A DNA stretch of 42,495 bases. It comes from CAYNTS01 sp964400495. Its GTDB lineage: Bacteria; Fidelibacterota; Marinisomatia; SCGC-AAA003-L08; D37C17. Shown here in pieces: positions 34,855 to 42,495 of this stretch. The notes beneath the pieces were generated by a model that saw only the letters and a list, made by a program, of their open reading frames with translations, was not told where the DNA came from and did not search any database. Numbering within the stretch: position 1 is the first letter of the stretch; the number at the start of each line of letters is the position of its first letter. Both the position numbers and the translations under genes were made by a program. Location of the stretch: positions 1-42,495 of the forward strand of contig CAYNTS010000014.1 of the NCBI GenBank assembly GCA_964400495.1. Direction: 5' to 3'.

Positions 34855-35896
34855 CTTATCCTCGGTAAAAGGAGTTGGTCCTGCACGTATTCGGTATATA
34901 TTGCGTAAATATCCTCATATTTCTGATATAAAAGAATTAACCAGAAATGATTTATGTCAAGTTGAATCAATATCCATTGAAATTGCAAATAAAATATTAA
35001 AATTTGATGAGAAAATTGGAGAAGAAGCATTAACTAAAACTGAAAATATGGATGCACAGTTTATCCCATTTTGGGATGATAATTATCCTAAACTACTCGC
35101 AACAATTTATGATGCTCCCGCTGGTATATTTGTGAAAGGTGTCATGCCCGGCGAACCAACTGTAGCAGTTGTTGGAACTCGAAACCCAACTGAATATGGT
35201 AAAAAAATAACACGGAATTTGGTAAATGGGTTAGTCAAAGCTGGTTTGGTTATCACATCTGGTTTTGCAAGGGGTATTGATACAATTGCACATTCCGAGG
35301 CAATAAAAGGTGGTGGAAAAACCATAGCAGTATTAGGAAATGGGTTAGATTTTTGTTATCCAGCTGAAAATAAAAAATTACAACCTTCTCTATTAGAAAA
35401 CGGGGTCTTTATGTCAGAATTCATACCAACAACAAAACCTGATGCTGTTAATTTTCCCAAACGAAATCGAATTATTAGTGGACTTAGTTTGGGTGTAATT
35501 GTAATTGAAGCAGGTAAAAAAAGTGGTTCTGTAATTACTGCCTATAATGCCTTAGATCAAAACAGGGAGGTGTTTGCTGTACCAGGAAATATAAATTCTC
35601 CTCGATCTTATGGAACCAATAAATTAATTCAAAATGGTGCAAAATTAACTATGTCTGTTGATGATATTTTAAATGAATTACAAATTTGCAAACCATTAAA
35701 ACAATGTGAATTAATTCCTAAACTAACCCCCGAAGAAATAGTTATCTATGAAAAATTAAAAAAGGGTCCTATTCATATTGATGATTTATGTTTACAATTG
35801 CAAAAAGATAGCCCAGAGGTATTAACAGTTTTATTATCTTTAGAATTAAATAACATAGTTACCCAACAACCTGGTAAAATATTCACAATAAATTAA
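34829..35896 (+). CDS. dprA: DNA-processing protein DprA
   Basis: 355 residues. An HhH-like N-terminal region (SSVKGVGPARIRYIL), a Rossmann-fold core with VVGTRNPTEYG, SGFARGIDTIAHSEA, VLGNGLDFCYP, FPKRNRIISGLS, EAGKKSGSVITA and VPGNINSPRSYGTNKLIQNGA, and a C-terminal winged-helix domain. DprA loads RecA on single-stranded DNA taken up during transformation. With the comEA-like gene it supports natural competence. It ends the run that begins at grpE. Confidence 0.96.
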   Translation: MISKQQLISLSSVKGVGPARIRYILRKYPHISDIKELTRNDLCQVESISIEIANKILKFDEKIGEEALTKTENMDAQFIPFWDDNYPKLLATIYDAPAGIFVKGVMPGEPTVAVVGTRNPTEYGKKITRNLVNGLVKAGLVITSGFARGIDTIAHSEAIKGGGKTIAVLGNGLDFCYPAENKKLQPSLLENGVFMSEFIPTTKPDAVNFPKRNRIISGLSLGVIVIEAGKKSGSVITAYNALDQNREVFAVPGNINSPRSYGTNKLIQNGAKLTMSVDDILNELQICKPLKQCELIPKLTPEEIVIYEKLKKGPIHIDDLCLQLQKDSPEVLTVLLSLELNNIVTQQPGKIFTIN

Positions 35897-35907
35897 GTAG
35901 TATTGAA

Positions 35908-35929
35908 ATATGTGATTTAGATTACAAAT
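35908..35929. promoter_or_regulatory. CRP/FNR-family-like binding site
   Basis: The core TGTGA-TTTAGA-TTACA (35911-35926) has two half-sites six bases apart. The 22-base site agrees with the E. coli CRP consensus (AAATGTGATCTAGATCACATTT) at 17 of 22 positions by my alignment. It lies 212 bases before the GTG of the large surface protein. No CRP-family gene is in the window. Confidence 0.45.
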
Positions 35930-35950
35930 GTTACATCTTGTTACATGTAA
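35929..35950. repeat. Direct repeat TGTTACAT x2 and palindrome TTACATGTAA
   Basis: TGTTACAT at 35929-35936 and again at 35939-35946, one helical turn (10 bases) apart. The second copy extends into a perfect 10-bp palindrome at 35941-35950. Directly abuts the CRP-like site; a possible second operator. Confidence 0.4.
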
Positions 35951-36140
35951 AATAGATTTTTCCTAACTAAATTAGTGGTGAATTTTAGACAAGTATAAAA
36001 TGATAGATAGAATGAAAAATCTAAATAAGGACATATTTATCATGTTAGTTTTTTCAAAAACTGATAGGAATAAATTTGTTTAATAACTTCCAGTTAGAAT
36101 GTAATATTTTATTAATAATAACCAATAGGAGGGTCACATT
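35951..36140 (+). promoter_or_regulatory. Leader/promoter region of the 1398-residue surface protein
   Basis: AT-rich non-coding remainder of the 244-base gap after dprA. A TATAAA-like box lies at 35994-35999 without a clear -35. AGTTTTTTCAAAAACT (near 36050) can form a weak hairpin. A strong ribosome site AGGAGGG (36127-36133) lies 7 bases before the GTG start. A 27-codon ORF at about 36000-36083 has no support. Confidence 0.4.
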
Positions 36141-39100
36141 GTGCCTACACTAACACGCTATACAATAATAATCATATCTGCTTTATCAATGAGTTTTATA
36201 TTTGGTGAAGACGTATTTGTAGAAATAAGTAACTATAATGATGGAACATTAGAAATCTATTTAGAGAATTCCGCTGATGTTGGAGGTTTTCAATTCAATG
36301 TGGGATCAAGTTTTGGAGATTTTACAGTTAATGGAGCTTCTGGTGGGCGTGCTGGTGATGCAGGATTTATGATGTCATCTAGTCCGAACGGAACGGTTTT
36401 AGGATTTTCAATGACTGGTGCAGTTATTCCATCTGGGAGTGGGACACTGTGCAATATTGCTGTGACATTTTCTGGCGAAGAAGGAAGTTTTTCACTGTCT
36501 TCTCCTGTGTTTTCTAATGCGAGTGGACAAGCTATGTCTGTTGCTTTGGGTAGTGATTATGATATTGGTGGACCAGAATTATGCGAAGATGTGGATGCAT
36601 GTAATTATGGTGCTGAAGGTGAATGTGAATATATTGCTGATAGTGCATGTGATTGTGAAGGTCATGTTGAAGACTGTGCTGGTGAATGTGACGGAAGTTT
36701 AGAATTTGATGATTGTGGTGTTTGCGGTGGTGATAATTCTGAATGCCTTGATGCTCATTTTGAAGTTGATCTACCTAATACAGGTGAATCCTCATTAATT
36801 ATATTTGAAAATGGAATTTCAACTTTAGAAGTTGGTGATGAAATTGGTTTATTTGATGCTTCAGGTATAACAGAAGGAAACGATGCTTGTGATGGCTCTT
36901 TTGATGGTGAAGTTTTGGTCGGTGCTGGTACATGGGATGGAAACCAATTAGAAATCACAGCTACAGGTTCTGTGGATATGTGTCAATTTGGTGGTTCTCA
37001 ATTAGCTGGTTATGTTGGAGGAAATGATATTGTTGCTAAAGTATGGGATGTATCTGAAGAAATGGAATATTCAGTTGCTCTAGATTTTTCTATGGGGAAT
37101 GGTACTTATGGCTCAATTTTGACTTCTGTTTCTGAAATTCATTTTGCTGAAGCACATTTCAATGTAGAGCTTCCAATTACGGGCGAATCTTCACTTATTG
37201 TTTTCGAATCGACCATTTCAACTTTAGAAGTTGGTGATGAAATTGGATTATTTGATGCAAGTGGCATTACTGAAGCTAATGATGCCTGCGATGGTTCCTA
37301 TGATGGCGAAGTTTTAGTTGGTGCAGGTACTTGGACAGGTTCTCAATTAGAAATAGTTACAGTCGGATCTGTTGATATGTGTGATTTTGGTGGTGGACAA
37401 TTAGCCGGTTATATTTCTGGGAATTCGATAATTACAAAAGTATGGGATGCATCTGAAGAATTGGAAACAGAAGTAAATCTAACCTATTCTACAGGAAATG
37501 GAAACTATGGTTCAATTTTAACTGCAGTTTCTGAAATTTCTGTAGGCGAATCCTACAATATTGTTGTTAACGAATTTTTCTTTAGAGCAGCTTCAGGAAC
37601 ATCAGTTCCAGATTATATAGAATTGTACAATGCAAGTGATAATGATGTAGATTTATCAGGATGGATGATAAATGATGAAGACGGAGTTATCTCTAATGGT
37701 ACAATTCCAGCTTGGGGTTATTTCTTACTAAGTAAAGATGACCCTTTCTTTAATGCTGACGCAGATGAATTGTTTGTTGGTGAAGATATTGAAAACAGTA
37801 CAGTTATAGATTTTAATTTATCAACAAGTTCTGGAACTATTTCCTTACTAGATGCTGATGGAAATGAAGTAGATTATCTTCATTATTCAGTTGGAAGTGG
37901 ATGGCCTGTTGGAAATACATATAGAGGTCATTCGGTAGAATTACTAGATTGGGCATCAGACAATTCAAACTCAGCAAGTTGGTATAGTTCAAATGGAATT
38001 AGTGATATTCTATATGGTGAAGATGGTTCTGATGAAGATTTAATGAATTTTGGAACTCCTAATGCTGAAAATGAAGAAAGTGGCGGAACAGATGATATAG
38101 TTGGTTGTATGGATGAAACTTCATGTAACTACAATTCCGAAGCAAATGTTGATTGTGGCGATTGTTGTGAATATCCTGTAGATAACTACGATTGTGAAGG
38201 AAACTGTATAGTAGATATTGACTGTGCAGGCGATTGTGGTGGCAATGCAGAACTAGATGTATGTGGTGTTTGTGATGGTGAAGGTATTCCAGCAGGTGAC
38301 TGTGATTGTTTTGGCAATATTGAAGACTGTGCAGGCGTTTGTGGTGGTGATGCAATGCTATATACATTATGTGAAGATACCGATGGAGATGGTCTAGGTA
38401 ATCCAGGTACAGAAGTGGAAGAATGTATTGATGGTGGACGTGATATCACAGATGGCTGTGATTTACCAGACCTTAATATTTCACTAAATGCAGATGGTTC
38501 AGTTGAATTTAATTCGTCGCTTGATATTGGCGGTTTCCAATTTACTGTTGAGGGAACAACAATAAATACTGCACAAGGTGGTGCAGCTGCCAATGCTGGG
38601 TTTATGATTAGTGGGGGTGGTTCCACTGTGCTTGGATTTTCAATGCAAGGATTAACTATCCCAGCTGGCTGTGGCACACTGGTAGAACTCACTTTTAATG
38701 GAGAAGCTACAGGTCTTACTGATTTAGTATTCTCAGATGCATCAGGAAATGCAATTCCATTTAATTATTACATTGATGAAGGTCCAGATTTAGTGGCTGA
38801 CTGTAGTGATGAATATCCTGATTGTGCAGCAAATTATTATGACTGTGCTGATGAATGTGGTGGTTTTTCAGAACTAGATGATTGTGAAGTATGTAATGGT
38901 GGAAATGAAGATATGGACGAATGTGGTGTCTGTTTTGGTTCTGGATATACTGATGAATGTGGTATATGTGACGATGATGCATCCAATGATTGTACTCAAG
39001 ATTGTAATGGTGACTGGGGTGGATCTGCTGAATTAGATGAATGTGGTATATGTGACGGACCTGGTGCTATATATGCTTGTGGTTGTGAAGAAATTCCGGA

Positions 39101-40337
39101 TGGTGCTTGCGATTGTGAAGGAAATGTATTTGATGAATGTGGAGTTTGCGGTGGTGATGGCACTGCATGTCAAGGTGTGGATGTGGATGTAGCATTTTCA
39201 AATGGCTGGAATTGGTTCTCACTAAATGTATTTACAGATGATATGTCATTAAATTCAATTTTATCATCTCTGGATGAAAATGCAGTTTTCATTAAGAATC
39301 AAACAACATTTGCAGATTATTATGCAGGTTGGGGTTGGTTTGGTACACTAGGTGAGTTAACAAATACAACGATGTATAGATTACGAATGAATGCTTCAGA
39401 CAACCTGGTTTTCTCCGGTGAACCTGCAAACGTTGCTAACAATCCATTTGATTTATCTGAAGGTTGGAACTGGGTCTCTTATACACCTCAAAATCCAAAT
39501 GATATAAATACTGCCCTCGCAAGTATTGAAGGAAGTGCAGTGTTTGCAAAGAACCAAACAACATTCTCAGACTATTATGATGGATGGGGTTGGTTTGGTA
39601 CATTGAATACATTGCAAGGTTTTGAAGGATATATGATTCAAATGTCAGAAGGTGGTACACTTGAATATCCTGAAGATGGATTATTCGTAGAAGAGAGTAC
39701 AAATGGTGATTGGTTAGCTAAAGTTGAAACAGAGTTATTATGGGATGTAAATCCTTATGATTTTGAATTTAATGGTTCAATTACAGCAATGGTAAAGGTA
39801 GATGGTGTGGATGCAACTAATGAAGATAATATTTTATATGCATTTTCAGGAAATGAGTGTAGGGGTGAAGCAAAAGTTCTTTACTTCCCACCAGAAAGTA
39901 AATTTGTATATCCACTCATGGTGTTTGGACATGAATCAGGTGAAAAATTAACATTCAAATTATATAATTCACTTGATGGTTCAGTTGTTAATTTGGCAGG
40001 AAACATAAATTTTGTTGAAGATATGACTATGGGAAATGCTATTCAAACAGTGAATCTGCAATCAATTGATTTACCAGATAACTTTGTAATAACCGAAGCA
40101 TATCCAAATCCATTTAATCCATCAACAACGTTTGGTATTAATATTCCAAATGAAGCACAAGTTTCAGTGGGTGTATATAATGTAAATGGTCAGTTGCTTG
40201 AAACAATTCATACTGGTATTTTATCTGGGTATCAAGAGTTTACATGGAATGCCAACGATGTGTCTAGTGGTATATACATTATTCAAGCAATTTCTGAGAA
40301 AAATGTTTCCACACAAAAAGTAATGTTGTTGAAGTAA
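36141..40337 (+). CDS. Scaffold-like surface protein: two cohesin-like domains, tandem modules, lamin-tail, Cys-rich repeats, sorting domain
   Basis: 1398 residues from a GTG with a strong ribosome site; signal peptide residues 1-22. Order: cohesin-like domain about 24-150 (VGGFQFNVGS, VLGFSMTGAVIPSGSGTL); Cys-rich DDCGVCGGDNSEC; two tandem 133-residue modules 205-337 and 338-470; lamin-tail-like domain about 475-620 (IELYNASDNDVDLSGWMIND); Cys-rich repeats about 650-770 including a thrombospondin-3-like DTDGDGLGNPG loop; second cohesin-like domain about 776-880 (IGGFQFTVEG, VLGFSMQGLTIPAGCGTL); Cys-rich repeats about 887-1012; two GWNWxS repeats about 1017-1180; an ExRG module about 1199-1307 (SGNECRGEA); and a sorting domain from about 1312 (EAYPNPFNPSTTF, ending KVMLLK). 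No enzyme motif is seen. Two cohesin-like domains plus a surface signal suggest a scaffold for dockerin-bearing proteins (inferred). Confidence 0.88.
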   Translation: MPTLTRYTIIIISALSMSFIFGEDVFVEISNYNDGTLEIYLENSADVGGFQFNVGSSFGDFTVNGASGGRAGDAGFMMSSSPNGTVLGFSMTGAVIPSGSGTLCNIAVTFSGEEGSFSLSSPVFSNASGQAMSVALGSDYDIGGPELCEDVDACNYGAEGECEYIADSACDCEGHVEDCAGECDGSLEFDDCGVCGGDNSECLDAHFEVDLPNTGESSLIIFENGISTLEVGDEIGLFDASGITEGNDACDGSFDGEVLVGAGTWDGNQLEITATGSVDMCQFGGSQLAGYVGGNDIVAKVWDVSEEMEYSVALDFSMGNGTYGSILTSVSEIHFAEAHFNVELPITGESSLIVFESTISTLEVGDEIGLFDASGITEANDACDGSYDGEVLVGAGTWTGSQLEIVTVGSVDMCDFGGGQLAGYISGNSIITKVWDASEELETEVNLTYSTGNGNYGSILTAVSEISVGESYNIVVNEFFFRAASGTSVPDYIELYNASDNDVDLSGWMINDEDGVISNGTIPAWGYFLLSKDDPFFNADADELFVGEDIENSTVIDFNLSTSSGTISLLDADGNEVDYLHYSVGSGWPVGNTYRGHSVELLDWASDNSNSASWYSSNGISDILYGEDGSDEDLMNFGTPNAENEESGGTDDIVGCMDETSCNYNSEANVDCGDCCEYPVDNYDCEGNCIVDIDCAGDCGGNAELDVCGVCDGEGIPAGDCDCFGNIEDCAGVCGGDAMLYTLCEDTDGDGLGNPGTEVEECIDGGRDITDGCDLPDLNISLNADGSVEFNSSLDIGGFQFTVEGTTINTAQGGAAANAGFMISGGGSTVLGFSMQGLTIPAGCGTLVELTFNGEATGLTDLVFSDASGNAIPFNYYIDEGPDLVADCSDEYPDCAANYYDCADECGGFSELDDCEVCNGGNEDMDECGVCFGSGYTDECGICDDDASNDCTQDCNGDWGGSAELDECGICDGPGAIYACGCEEIPDGACDCEGNVFDECGVCGGDGTACQGVDVDVAFSNGWNWFSLNVFTDDMSLNSILSSLDENAVFIKNQTTFADYYAGWGWFGTLGELTNTTMYRLRMNASDNLVFSGEPANVANNPFDLSEGWNWVSYTPQNPNDINTALASIEGSAVFAKNQTTFSDYYDGWGWFGTLNTLQGFEGYMIQMSEGGTLEYPEDGLFVEESTNGDWLAKVETELLWDVNPYDFEFNGSITAMVKVDGVDATNEDNILYAFSGNECRGEAKVLYFPPESKFVYPLMVFGHESGEKLTFKLYNSLDGSVVNLAGNINFVEDMTMGNAIQTVNLQSIDLPDNFVITEAYPNPFNPSTTFGINIPNEAQVSVGVYNVNGQLLETIHTGILSGYQEFTWNANDVSSGIYIIQAISEKNVSTQKVMLLK
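36753..37550 (+). repeat. Tandem duplication of a 133-codon module
   Basis: Two copies offset by 399 bases (36753-37151 and 37152-37550). Identical stretches such as ACTTTAGAAGTTGGTGATGA occur at both, and the proteins share STLEVGDEIGLFDASGITE and CDGSxDGEVLVGAGTW. The duplication is inside the scaffold-like gene and in frame. Confidence 0.9.
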
Positions 40338-40388
40338 TTTTGAGTTAGTTTAAGACCAAGTATTTATTAATTATCTGAGGAGGAGATT

Positions 40389-42495
40389 ATGAAAAAGTTA
40401 AGTAGGATGTTATTGGTAGTTACAGCATTGATGTTTGTGAAAGTTGGTTTTGCACAAGATCCGGGATGGGTAGTGAACCCACCAGACTTTCAGTTCAATG
40501 GTTCAATAACAGCTCATGTGTTTATTGATGACGAGGTAATGTCTGATGGTACACTTGCGGCGTTTTATAATGATGAAGTACGAGGTATTCAAGAGGCAAT
40601 ATTTTTCCCACCTGCAGGAAATTATTATTTTCCAATTATGGTGTATTCAAATGAAACAGGTGGCGAAACACTTACATTCAAATATTTTAATGGTTCTGAA
40701 ATCATTGATTTGGATGAAACACACGAATTTATATCTGATATGACTATTGGAAATGGCTTTGCACCATTAGAATTACACGGTATAACTAGTGGAGATACTG
40801 GTGGAGTTGATGACATATCTGATTGGGTTGTTAATCCACCAGACTATGAGTTTAATGGATCAATTACAGCCCATGTTATTATTGATGATGTTGTTACTTC
40901 ATCAGGTACTTTGGGTGCTTTTGTAGGTGAAGAAGTACGTGGTATTCAAGAGGCAATATTTTTTCCTCCTGCTGGAAACTACTATTATCCAATTATGACC
41001 TACAGTAACCAAACAAGTGGTGAAATATTAATATTTAAATATTTTAATGGTTCTGAAATAATTGATTTGGATGAAACACACGAATTTATTTCGGATATGA
41101 TTATAGGAAATGGTTTTGCTCCATTAGAATTACATGGTATATCATCGGGTGGCACTCCAGATATCCCAGGTTGTACAGATACTGATGCCTGTAACTATGA
41201 TGAAACTGCAACTGTTGATGATAATTCATGTGAATATCCAGCTGATGATTGTACTGCTTGTGATGGCTCTGACCTTGGCGGTCAAGACTGTGCTGGTGAT
41301 TGTGGTGGAACTGCTCAACTAGATGATTGTGGTGTTTGTGAAGGTGGCAATGCAGACATGGACGAATGTGAAGTTTGTTTTGGCTCAGGTTATATAGATA
41401 ATTGTGGTACTTGTGATGATGATGCATCAAACGATTGTACTCAAGATTGTAATGGTGACTGGGGTGGAAATGCTCAAGAAGATGAGTGTGGTATGTGTAA
41501 CGGAGATAATTCATCTTGTTCTGATTGTGCTGGAACACCAAATGGAACTGCTCAACTAGATGATTGTGGTGTTTGTGAAGGTGGCAATGCAGACATGGAC
41601 GAATGTGAAGTTTGTTTTGGCTCAGGTTATATAGATAATTGTGGTACTTGTGATGATGATGCATCAAACGATTGTACTCAAGATTGTAATGGTGACTGGG
41701 GTGGAAATGCCTTAGAAGATAACTGTGGTACGTGCGATAATGATAATGCAAATGATTGTGTTCAAGATTGTGCAGGTGATTGGGGTGGTTCAGCAGAGCA
41801 GGATGAATGTGGCGTTTGTAATGGTGATAACGATTGTTTTGGGTGTACCGACCCTACTGCAATCAACTATGATTCCACTGCTACAATTGACGATGGAACA
41901 TGTCTTTATGATGATTTAACACCTCCAGCATTGTTTCAATATAATCAATCGACTCAATTAGCATATTATTTCTTTTTTACAGCAACAATTGATGGTATTG
42001 ATTTAGAAGCCGATGATTGGGTTGGAGCATTTAACGAAGATGTTTGTGTTGGGTCTCGAAAATGGGATACTTCTTTATGTGAAAATAATGTATGTGAAGT
42101 TCCATTAATGGGTAATGATGGATATTACTATTCTCAAGGATATTTACAAGATGGAGATATTCCATCATTTAAAGTATTTGATGCATCAGAAAATGCATTT
42201 TATGATGCAGAGGCATCTGATTCTGTTGCTTGGTCGAATCTTGCAATTATTCATTTAGATAATGTGAATGTATTTCCAGATTGTTTTGGAGATTTAGGTG
42301 GTGATGCTTTACCAGATGATTGTGGTGTTTGTGAAGGTGGAAATGCAGACATGGATTGTGCTGGAGAGTGTTTTGGCTCAGCATTAATTGACACTTATTG
42401 GTTTGATGGTGATGGTGATGGACTTGGAGCAGGTGAATCTTCTGATTTCTGTGATGCATTAGTAGAAGATGGTTGGGTAACTAACAATGATGATG
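40389..42495 (+). CDS. Secreted Cys-rich repeat protein with tandem ExRG modules (3' end outside window)
   Basis: 702 codons visible; the frame is open to the right edge. The start has an excellent ribosome site (GAGGAGGAGA), 51 bases after the scaffold-like gene with no terminator between, so they are probably co-transcribed. A signal peptide (MKKLSRMLLVVTALMFVKVG then FAQ) is followed by two ExRG modules at residues 27-131 and 146-250 (WVVNPPDFQFNGS, EVRGIQEAIFFPPAGNYY), a Cys-rich block about 257-487 with GCTDTDACNYDETATVDD and many DDCGVCEGGN units, and a related module about 516-626 (DDWVGAFNEDVCVGS). Then come more Cys-rich units and a DGDGDGLGAGE calcium-type loop. The Cys spacing suggests disulfide-rich or metal-binding extracellular repeats. 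Function unknown. Confidence 0.88.
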   Translation, partial: MKKLSRMLLVVTALMFVKVGFAQDPGWVVNPPDFQFNGSITAHVFIDDEVMSDGTLAAFYNDEVRGIQEAIFFPPAGNYYFPIMVYSNETGGETLTFKYFNGSEIIDLDETHEFISDMTIGNGFAPLELHGITSGDTGGVDDISDWVVNPPDYEFNGSITAHVIIDDVVTSSGTLGAFVGEEVRGIQEAIFFPPAGNYYYPIMTYSNQTSGEILIFKYFNGSEIIDLDETHEFISDMIIGNGFAPLELHGISSGGTPDIPGCTDTDACNYDETATVDDNSCEYPADDCTACDGSDLGGQDCAGDCGGTAQLDDCGVCEGGNADMDECEVCFGSGYIDNCGTCDDDASNDCTQDCNGDWGGNAQEDECGMCNGDNSSCSDCAGTPNGTAQLDDCGVCEGGNADMDECEVCFGSGYIDNCGTCDDDASNDCTQDCNGDWGGNALEDNCGTCDNDNANDCVQDCAGDWGGSAEQDECGVCNGDNDCFGCTDPTAINYDSTATIDDGTCLYDDLTPPALFQYNQSTQLAYYFFFTATIDGIDLEADDWVGAFNEDVCVGSRKWDTSLCENNVCEVPLMGNDGYYYSQGYLQDGDIPSFKVFDASENAFYDAEASDSVAWSNLAIIHLDNVNVFPDCFGDLGGDALPDDCGVCEGGNADMDCAGECFGSALIDTYWFDGDGDGLGAGESSDFCDALVEDGWVTNNDD
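40467..41136 (+). repeat. Tandem duplication of the ExRG module (357-base period)
   Basis: The TGGGT of WVVNPPD occurs at 40467 and again at 40824, an offset of 357 bases or 119 codons. The two copies share long near-identical DNA stretches, for example around CAAGAGGCAATATTTTT and GATTTGGATGAAACACACGA. Confidence 0.9.
41306..41473 (+). repeat. 168-bp exact direct repeat, copy 1
   Basis: Read by eye, the 168 bases here are identical to 41543-41710 (offset 237 bases, 79 codons). They encode a block of Cys-rich units including DDCGVCEGGNADMDECEVCF. Confidence 0.9.
41543..41710 (+). repeat. 168-bp exact direct repeat, copy 2
   Basis: Second copy of the repeat at 41306-41473. No difference seen, including at third codon positions, so the duplication is recent or maintained by gene conversion. 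Confidence 0.9.

Noticed and set aside
36000..36083. 27-codon ORF before the scaffold-like gene
   Set aside because: No ribosome site and no recognisable sequence in an AT-rich leader.
38059..38982. Further His-rich and Ser/Pro-rich minus-strand ORFs (38059-38367, 38186-38692, 38761-38982)
   Set aside because: Same antisense effect over the Cys-rich and cohesin-like parts of the scaffold-like gene.
41101..41751. 216-residue His/Tyr-rich ORF on the minus strand
   Set aside because: It is the complement of the Asp/Cys/Gly-rich repeats: GAT and TGT codons read in reverse give His, Tyr and Leu. It is itself repetitive for that reason, and has no ribosome site or signal.
41158..41850. CRISPR-like periodic repeats
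   Set aside because: The repeats are in frame, of variable spacing and encode Cys-rich protein units; there are no uniform direct repeats with unique spacers.

Overview
The window is AT-rich DNA from an uncultured, probably marine Gram-negative bacterium. It fits Candidatus Marinimicrobia (SAR406) or a relative in the Bacteroidota/FCB group. This placement is an inference from three things: very large secreted proteins ending in type IX-like (YPNPFNP) sorting domains, a PorV-like outer-membrane protein, and long tracts of DxCGxCxGD and GCTDxxACNYD cysteine-rich repeats. Two runs of N (10 and 100) show it is a scaffolded draft assembly. I see no tRNA, rRNA, insertion sequence, integrase or CRISPR array, and no gene-free stretch longer than 300 bases. 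The largest gaps are 237 and 244 bases and both are described.

Left part (1-11150), mostly minus strand: the 3' end of a plus-strand dockerin-like protein, then a leftward run of a small coiled-coil ORF, a fibre protein with an S74 self-cleaving chaperone domain, a 2214-residue surface protein, and a small dockerin-bearing secreted protein. A TPR/transmembrane/LuxR-type regulator lies just upstream on the same strand and may control them.

Centre (11275-35896), plus strand, is housekeeping in tightly packed, mostly overlapping genes. (i) mlaE-mlaF-mlaD lipid transport plus a tiny Trm112-like gene, read from a near-leaderless promoter with a 12-bp palindrome. (ii) A possible structured RNA with terminator at 14000-14149. 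(iii) A run of a PorV-like protein, an M6-like protein with a destroyed zinc site, an HExxH protease with propeller and barrel, a small membrane protein, bamD, nadD, a Ca2+/Na+ exchanger, ftsE and ftsX. (iv) grpE, dnaJ, a comEA-like gene, a three-gene pilus or secretion-assembly-like cassette, rsmD, coaD, pta, an fmdB-like gene, icd, obg and dprA.

Right part (35897-42495), plus strand: a promoter region with a CRP/FNR-type palindrome, then two large secreted modular proteins. The first is 1398 residues with two cohesin-like domains, a lamin-tail domain, cysteine-rich repeats and a sorting signal. The second is cut by the window edge.

The most interesting theme is a possible cohesin/dockerin-type surface assembly. 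Dockerin-ended proteins without sorting domains (left edge) share modules with a scaffold-like protein that carries cohesin-like domains and a sorting domain (right edge). The second is the 97-nt three-way-junction RNA candidate followed by a terminator.
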